A DNA stretch of 11,138 nt from Gammaproteobacteria bacterium (GTDB lineage: Bacteria > Pseudomonadota > Gammaproteobacteria > GCA-002705445 > GCA-002716945), in contig NZWU01000038.1 in NCBI GenBank assembly GCA_002701705.1, forward strand, positions 5,522-16,659, given 5' to 3'. This document shows, piece by piece, positions 7,845 to 11,138 of this stretch. Under the pieces are notes generated by a model, which was given only the letters and a program-made list of their open reading frames with translations, was not told the origin of the DNA and did not search any database. Positions within the stretch are counted from its first letter, which is position 1. Every line of letters starts with the position of its first letter. The translations under genes were made by a program, and so were the position numbers.

Positions 7845-8521
7845 CATTTAATGCCCCAGTTATTACAATTGATGGATTGAGCAGCTCTGGTAAATCCACT
7901 ATATCTGTACTTTTGGCTGAGGAACTGGGTTGGCACTTGTTAGACAGCGGGATGCTTTATCGCTCATTAGCATACTTGACAGAATTGGAATCAGTTGATG
8001 TTAATTCTGAAGAAAAAATACATAGACTAATGAATAATTTTAAATTGTCCACTATAAATGAATCTAATATTTATCGGGTGATTTATAAAAATAAAGATAT
8101 TACAGATTATTTAAATACAGAAAGTGTTGGTATAAATGCTTCTATAATAGCTAAAATTCAATTTGTCCGTGATTTACTATTACCTATACAACATTCATGC
8201 ATAAAAGAACCTGGCCTTATCGCAAATGGAAGAGATATGGGGACTATAGTGTTCCCTAAAGCCATACTAAAAATTTTTTTTACTGCTGACATAGAAATCA
8301 GAGCACAGAGAAGATATGAAGAACTTTTAAAACTAGGGGAGGATGTGGATTTTAGCTCAGTATTAAGTTTATTAAAAGCCAGGGATGAAGCCGACAAAAA
8401 TAGAAATATTTCCCCTGTGAAACCAGCACATGATGCACAAATAGTTGACTCAAGTAAATTAAATATTGCGTCTGTTCTTGATAAAATATTGGAATTGTAT
8501 ACTATATCTAGAGTCAAATAA
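7841..8521 (+). CDS. cmk: Cytidylate kinase
   Basis: Cmk phosphorylates CMP and dCMP to their diphosphates with ATP, feeding RNA, DNA and phospholipid synthesis. The 226-residue sequence opens with TIDGLSSSGKST (9-20), the P-loop in the Cmk-specific form, followed by LLDSGMLYRSLAYL, the NMP-binding segment. NGRDMGTIVFP and later KARDEADKNR with DAQIVDSS are the remaining conserved blocks, including LID arginines. Length matches the family (about 225). The start overlaps the aroA stop by four bases (ATGA), a typical coupling junction. cmk directly before rpsA is a widespread gene pair in proteobacteria. The 3' end of the gene may contain a promoter for rpsA. Confidence 0.96.
   Translation: MTFNAPVITIDGLSSSGKSTISVLLAEELGWHLLDSGMLYRSLAYLTELESVDVNSEEKIHRLMNNFKLSTINESNIYRVIYKNKDITDYLNTESVGINASIIAKIQFVRDLLLPIQHSCIKEPGLIANGRDMGTIVFPKAILKIFFTADIEIRAQRRYEELLKLGEDVDFSSVLSLLKARDEADKNRNISPVKPAHDAQIVDSSKLNIASVLDKILELYTISRVK
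8478..8512 (+). promoter_or_regulatory. Candidate internal promoter for rpsA within cmk
   Basis: TTGATA at 8478-8483 (five of six -35 consensus bases) is followed after 16 bp by TACTAT at 8500-8505. A start near 8512 would give an rpsA leader of about 32 nt. E. coli rpsA is also served by promoters in the preceding cmk region, which makes the location plausible. It lies in coding, AT-rich DNA, so a chance match is possible. Confidence 0.35.
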
Positions 8522-8541
8522 TGTATAGGAGGTTTTGTTAA
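8521..8541 (+). other. Possible six-codon mini-ORF (MYRRFC) between cmk and rpsA
   Basis: The last base of the cmk stop begins an ATG (TAATG junction) that opens a short frame reading Met-Tyr-Arg-Arg-Phe-Cys and ends with TAA at 8539-8541, two bases before the rpsA ATG. Its two tandem AGG codons are exactly the rpsA Shine-Dalgarno sequence. A ribosome leaving cmk could re-initiate here and terminate next to the rpsA start. Whether it is translated cannot be seen; chance is a serious alternative for so short a frame. Confidence 0.25.
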
Positions 8542-8546
8542 AAATG
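8527..8546 (+). promoter_or_regulatory. Strong Shine-Dalgarno sequence of rpsA
   Basis: AGGAGG at 8527-8532 is a complete consensus ribosome binding site, 11 nt before the ATG at 8544. A TTG at 8535 is in frame but only 2 nt from the site and would add just three residues, so ATG 8544 is the better start; it also gives the expected S1 N-terminus. No other gene in the window has a full six-base site. Confidence 0.8.
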
Positions 8547-10106
8547 TCAACCCAAGGGGAATTTGAAGCTTTATTTAAAGATAGTGTTAGTAAAATTGAT
8601 ATGACACCAGGAAGTATTGTTAATGCTAAAGTCATAGAAATACGAGATGATTATGTAATCATAAACGCAGGGCTCAAATCTGAGGGAGTTATAACAAAAA
8701 ACCAATTTTTAGATTCCGATGGGAACTTAGAAATTAAAGTTGGAGATACTGTAGAAGTTACCCTTGATATGGTCGAAGACGGTTATGGTGAAACATTATT
8801 TTCAAGAGAGAAAGCAAAAAGAATTAAGGTTTGGACTGAATTAGAAAAATATCAAAAATCTCAAGAGATAATCAAAGGAAAGGTCTGCGGTAAAGTTAAA
8901 GGAGGTTTCACTGTTGAATTAATGAATATAAAAGCTTTTCTTCCAGGATCCCTTGTCGACATTAGGCCAACAAAAGAATTAGATTATCTTGAAGGTAAAA
9001 CTTTAGATTTTAAAATTATTAAAATGGATAAAATTAGAAATAATATTGTTCTATCACGAAAAGCAGTCTTATTAGATCAAAATTCTACCCCAGAGGAAAC
9101 TGCTAAAAAATATACAGAAGGCAAAGTTTTTAAAGGTTTTATAAAGAACCTCACTGATTATGGAGCTTTTATAGACTTAGGAGGAATAGATGGTCTTTTA
9201 CATATTACGGATATTTCATGGAAAAGGATTTCTCACCCAAGTGAATTGCTTAAAGTTGGAGATGAAATAGAAGTTGTTGTATTAAAATATGATAACGAAA
9301 AGAATAGAGTGAGCTTAGGCATGAAACAATTAGAAAAAGATCCATGGGAAGAAGTTCCTAAAAAATTAGAACTCAATAAGCAATACAAAGGAAAAGTTAT
9401 TAATATTGTTGACTATGGCGCTTTTATAGATTTAGGCGACAATATTGAAGGCTTAGTTAGAACTTCAGAATTAGATTGGACTAATAAAAATATAAACCCA
9501 CATAAAGTTGTTGTTGTCGGAGATGAAATAGATGTTTCTGTTATCGAAATTGACCATGAAAAAAAACGTGTGTCGCTTAGTCATAAGCAATGCAAAGAGA
9601 ACCCATGGACAAAATTCAATGAGACACATAAAAAAGGAGATAAGATTAAGAGCAAGATTAAGTCAATTACTGATTTTGGGATATTTATTGGTCTTGATGG
9701 CAATATTGATGGGCTTGTACACATCACTGACATTGCTACACTTGAAAAACAAAATGATATCATACGATCATTTAAAAAAGGAGATGAAGTAGATGCTATT
9801 ATATTGTCAATTGACCCAGAAAGAGAAAGAGTGTCACTTGGGTTAAAACAACTGAAAGATGCTGCATTTTTGGAATCTATTACGAGTCTTACAATTGGAG
9901 AGAATTCTGAATGTGTCATCCATGATGTTCGTGAAGACGGTATATTTGTGATGATTGATAATAATATTGATGGAATTCTTAAGCTTACACAGAAAGAATT
10001 AAAAGAATCGCTAAAAAATGAATCTTATAAAAAAGATGATAAAGCTACTTTCAAAATAAAATCATTTGACAAAAAAAATCATCAGGTAGTATTAGTCAGA
10101 GATTAA
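8544..10106 (+). CDS. rpsA: 30S ribosomal protein S1
   Basis: S1 binds single-stranded, A/U-rich mRNA and loads it onto the 30S subunit, which is essential for mRNAs with weak ribosome binding sites. The 520 residues contain six OB-fold S1 repeats at about 20-90, 107-172, 191-262, 278-349, 364-437 and 451-518. Repeats 1-2, which attach S1 to the ribosome, include GLKSEGVI and KGGFTVEL. Repeats 3-5 carry the RNA-binding pattern DYGAFIDLG (205-213 and 290-298) and DFGIFIGLDG (377-386). Repeat 6 is the most diverged. The chain stops straight after repeat 6, whereas E. coli S1 (557 residues) has a further tail. It follows cmk by 22 nt and precedes ihfB by 7 nt, the usual proteobacterial order cmk-rpsA-ihfB. 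Confidence 0.98.
   Translation: MSTQGEFEALFKDSVSKIDMTPGSIVNAKVIEIRDDYVIINAGLKSEGVITKNQFLDSDGNLEIKVGDTVEVTLDMVEDGYGETLFSREKAKRIKVWTELEKYQKSQEIIKGKVCGKVKGGFTVELMNIKAFLPGSLVDIRPTKELDYLEGKTLDFKIIKMDKIRNNIVLSRKAVLLDQNSTPEETAKKYTEGKVFKGFIKNLTDYGAFIDLGGIDGLLHITDISWKRISHPSELLKVGDEIEVVVLKYDNEKNRVSLGMKQLEKDPWEEVPKKLELNKQYKGKVINIVDYGAFIDLGDNIEGLVRTSELDWTNKNINPHKVVVVGDEIDVSVIEIDHEKKRVSLSHKQCKENPWTKFNETHKKGDKIKSKIKSITDFGIFIGLDGNIDGLVHITDIATLEKQNDIIRSFKKGDEVDAIILSIDPERERVSLGLKQLKDAAFLESITSLTIGENSECVIHDVREDGIFVMIDNNIDGILKLTQKELKESLKNESYKKDDKATFKIKSFDKKNHQVVLVRD
10066..10102 (+). promoter_or_regulatory. Candidate internal promoter for ihfB within rpsA
   Basis: A perfect -35 hexamer TTGACA at 10066-10071 is followed after 18 bp by TATTAG at 10090-10095 (four of six -10 bases). 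Transcription would start near 10102, about 12 nt before the ihfB ATG, so the leader would be short. E. coli ihfB also has a promoter within or near rpsA. The -35 is strong, the -10 mediocre, and the bases encode part of S1 repeat 6. Confidence 0.3.
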
Positions 10107-10113
10107 GATTATT

Positions 10114-10401
10114 ATGACCTTAAATAAATCTGATTTTATAACTCAATTATCTGAAAAGTTTACATCTTTTACATCCTCAGACATTGATTTTTCTGTCAGA
10201 AAGATTTTTGAATATATGAGTAGGGCGTTATATTCAGGAGAGCGCATAGAGGTAAGAGGTTTTGGGACATTTTCATTACATAAACATAATTCTAGAACAG
10301 CAAGAAACCCTAAAACAGGTGATCTAGTTGCATTACAAAAGCGATATACAGTCTATTTTAAACCTAGCAAAGAACTAAAAAAAAGGGTCAATAATAAATA
10401 A
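10114..10401 (+). CDS. ihfB: Integration host factor subunit beta
   Basis: IhfB pairs with IhfA to form IHF, which bends DNA sharply at specific sites for recombination, replication and sigma-54-dependent and other transcription. The 95-residue product is a full DNABII protein: helices at 1-40, then GERIEVRGFGTFSL (42-55) and the DNA-contacting arm TARNPKTGD (62-70) with the intercalating Pro66, then YFKPSKELKKRV (85-96 region). Glu46 and Arg48 correspond to E. coli IHF-beta Glu44 and Arg46, which read the TTR element, and this separates it from HU and IhfA. Its position right after rpsA is the standard one for ihfB. ihfA is not in the window. Only a very weak ribosome binding site is visible in the 7-nt gap after rpsA. 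Confidence 0.95.
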   Translation: MTLNKSDFITQLSEKFTSFTSSDIDFSVRKIFEYMSRALYSGERIEVRGFGTFSLHKHNSRTARNPKTGDLVALQKRYTVYFKPSKELKKRVNNK

Positions 10402-10454
10402 AAAACTTATTTTCTTCACTTAATTCTTTTATTAGAATAATATGTAAGAAGGTT

Positions 10455-10748
10455 ATGATTAGATTTATTGTTTTTATTTCTACAATTTCAATAATTGGTG
10501 TTGCAATAACAATTGCGACACTTAATGTTGGAATAATTGAAATAGACCTTTATTTTAAAAAATATTCAGAACCAATACCTTTATTTTTATTTCTAAGCTT
10601 CTTGGCAGGATGTTTTTTAACATTACTATTCTTTTTATCTGCCTACATAAAACACAAACATGAAAATATCAATCTCAGAAAGAATATGAAAATAAAAGAA
10701 GATGAAATTGACAGCCTAAGGAAGAATCCTCTTAGAGAAGACCACTGA
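10455..10748 (+). CDS. lapA: Lipopolysaccharide assembly protein A (LapA/YciS family)
   Basis: This 97-residue inner-membrane protein belongs to the LapA (YciS, DUF1049) family. Two hydrophobic segments, about 2-28 and 41-64, are separated by a short polar stretch with DLYFKKYSEP; the C-terminal third (65-97) is highly charged and likely a cytoplasmic coiled coil. LapA works with LapB (YciM) in tuning LPS synthesis, where LapB delivers LpxC to the FtsH protease. The start ATG at 10455 has an AAGAAGG stretch (10446-10452) just upstream, though spacing is short. It overlaps lapB by one base (TGATG). The assignment rests on membrane topology, size and the ihfB-lapA-lapB order, since the sequence is short and poorly conserved. 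Confidence 0.88.
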   Translation: MIRFIVFISTISIIGVAITIATLNVGIIEIDLYFKKYSEPIPLFLFLSFLAGCFLTLLFFLSAYIKHKHENINLRKNMKIKEDEIDSLRKNPLREDH

Positions 10749-11138
10749 TGCAGAATTTTTTGTTGATTATTTTGGTGATCTCAATTTCATCAATATTGTT
10801 TGTATTGCTAAGACCTAAAAAAACCAACTCTAAAAAAATATTTAATGCTGAATATTATCGAGGCTTAAATTATTTATTAAATAACGAAGAGGACAAAGCA
10901 TTTAAAGTTTTCACAGCGTTAATGGATGTTGATAGTTCAACTATTGAGACACATTTAGCTCTTGGTGGTTTATACAGAAGAAGAGGTGAATTTGATAGAG
11001 CAATCCTCATCCATCAAAACCTACTATCACGACCAACGCTTGAAAATGAACTTAAACAACAAGCTTTGTATGAATTAGCAAAAGATTTTTTTTCTGCTGG
11101 ACTTTATGATAGGTCTGAGAAAATCTTTAGAAATCTAT
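10748..11138 (+). CDS. lapB: Lipopolysaccharide assembly protein B, 5' part (TPR protein)
   Basis: The frame is open from the ATG at 10748 to the window edge, giving the first 130 residues of a protein normally near 390. Residues 2-21 form a single N-terminal membrane anchor, followed by basic RPKK. Tetratricopeptide repeats then start: EYYRGLNYLLNNEEDKAF (35-52), ETHLALGGLYRRRGEFDRAI (67-86) and IHQNLLSRPTL (88-98), all close to LapB/YciM family sequence, ending at GLYDRSEKIFRNL. LapB is a cytoplasmic-facing inner-membrane adaptor that links LPS synthesis to FtsH-mediated LpxC turnover. The C-terminal rubredoxin-like zinc domain lies outside the window. GAGAAG (10735-10740), 7 nt before the ATG, is a plausible ribosome binding site. 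Confidence 0.94.
   Translation, partial: MQNFLLIILVISISSILFVLLRPKKTNSKKIFNAEYYRGLNYLLNNEEDKAFKVFTALMDVDSSTIETHLALGGLYRRRGEFDRAILIHQNLLSRPTLENELKQQALYELAKDFFSAGLYDRSEKIFRNL

Noticed and set aside
8158..8550. 130-residue open frame on the minus strand over cmk
   Set aside because: Antisense shadow of cmk with no ribosome binding site or family pattern.
9532..9792. 86-residue plus-strand frame inside rpsA
   Set aside because: It lies within S1 repeats 4-5 in another frame; the S1 frame is intact and conserved here.
9100..9850. Tandem DNA repeats in rpsA
   Set aside because: The similarity is between the S1 protein repeats of the family and is explained by domain duplication, not by a recent DNA repeat.
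10415..10443. Promoter-like TTCACT-N17-TAATAT before lapA
   Set aside because: Both hexamers match only four of six bases and the start would fall within about 5 nt of the lapA ATG.
10402..10454. Possible terminator after ihfB (ATTCT at 10423-10427 pairing with AGAAT at 10434-10438)
   Set aside because: Only five A/T-rich pairs around a 6-nt loop and no following T-run; too weak to be an intrinsic terminator.

Overview
The window is a dense, AT-rich (roughly 30% GC by eye) stretch of bacterial core genome. The genes point to a gammaproteobacterium with a compact, streamlined chromosome. The order ubiG / gyrA - pheA - hisC - tyrA - aroA - cmk - rpsA - ihfB - lapA - lapB is a reduced version of the Pseudomonas-type arrangement. 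The lapA/lapB pair implies an LPS-bearing outer membrane, and ubiG implies ubiquinone-based respiration. Very short or negative intergenic distances and heavy A/T codon use would suit a marine, SAR86-like or similar lineage, but the exact lineage is an inference.

Layout. On the minus strand (1-765) lie the 5' end of a HAD-family phosphatase (mupP/gph-like, cut by the window edge) and complete ubiG upstream of it in the same transcript. A 185-bp divergent intergenic region (766-950) holds candidate promoters in both directions. From 951 to the right edge everything is on the plus strand: gyrA, pheA, hisC, tyrA, aroA, cmk, rpsA, ihfB, lapA and the first 130 codons of lapB. Adjacent genes overlap by 1-4 nt or are separated by 2-22 nt, except for the 53-nt gap before lapA. 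I see no terminator, so this may be one long operon with internal promoters, candidates being within the ends of cmk and rpsA.

How the genes fit together. aroA makes EPSP on the way to chorismate. pheA (chorismate mutase plus prephenate dehydratase), tyrA (prephenate dehydrogenase) and hisC (aminotransferase) cover the steps from chorismate to phenylalanine and tyrosine. Chorismate also feeds ubiquinone, whose methylations UbiG performs. cmk supplies CDP/dCDP, rpsA encodes ribosomal protein S1, gyrA and ihfB shape DNA topology, and lapA/lapB control LPS synthesis in the inner membrane.

I see no tRNA, rRNA, CRISPR, insertion sequence, prophage or defence gene, and no convincing undescribed system. 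The points worth a second look are about architecture and regulation: genes missing or split relative to related operons, an inverted Shine-Dalgarno pattern around rpsA with a six-codon mini-ORF, a changed phenylalanine-binding motif in PheA, and candidate internal promoters.
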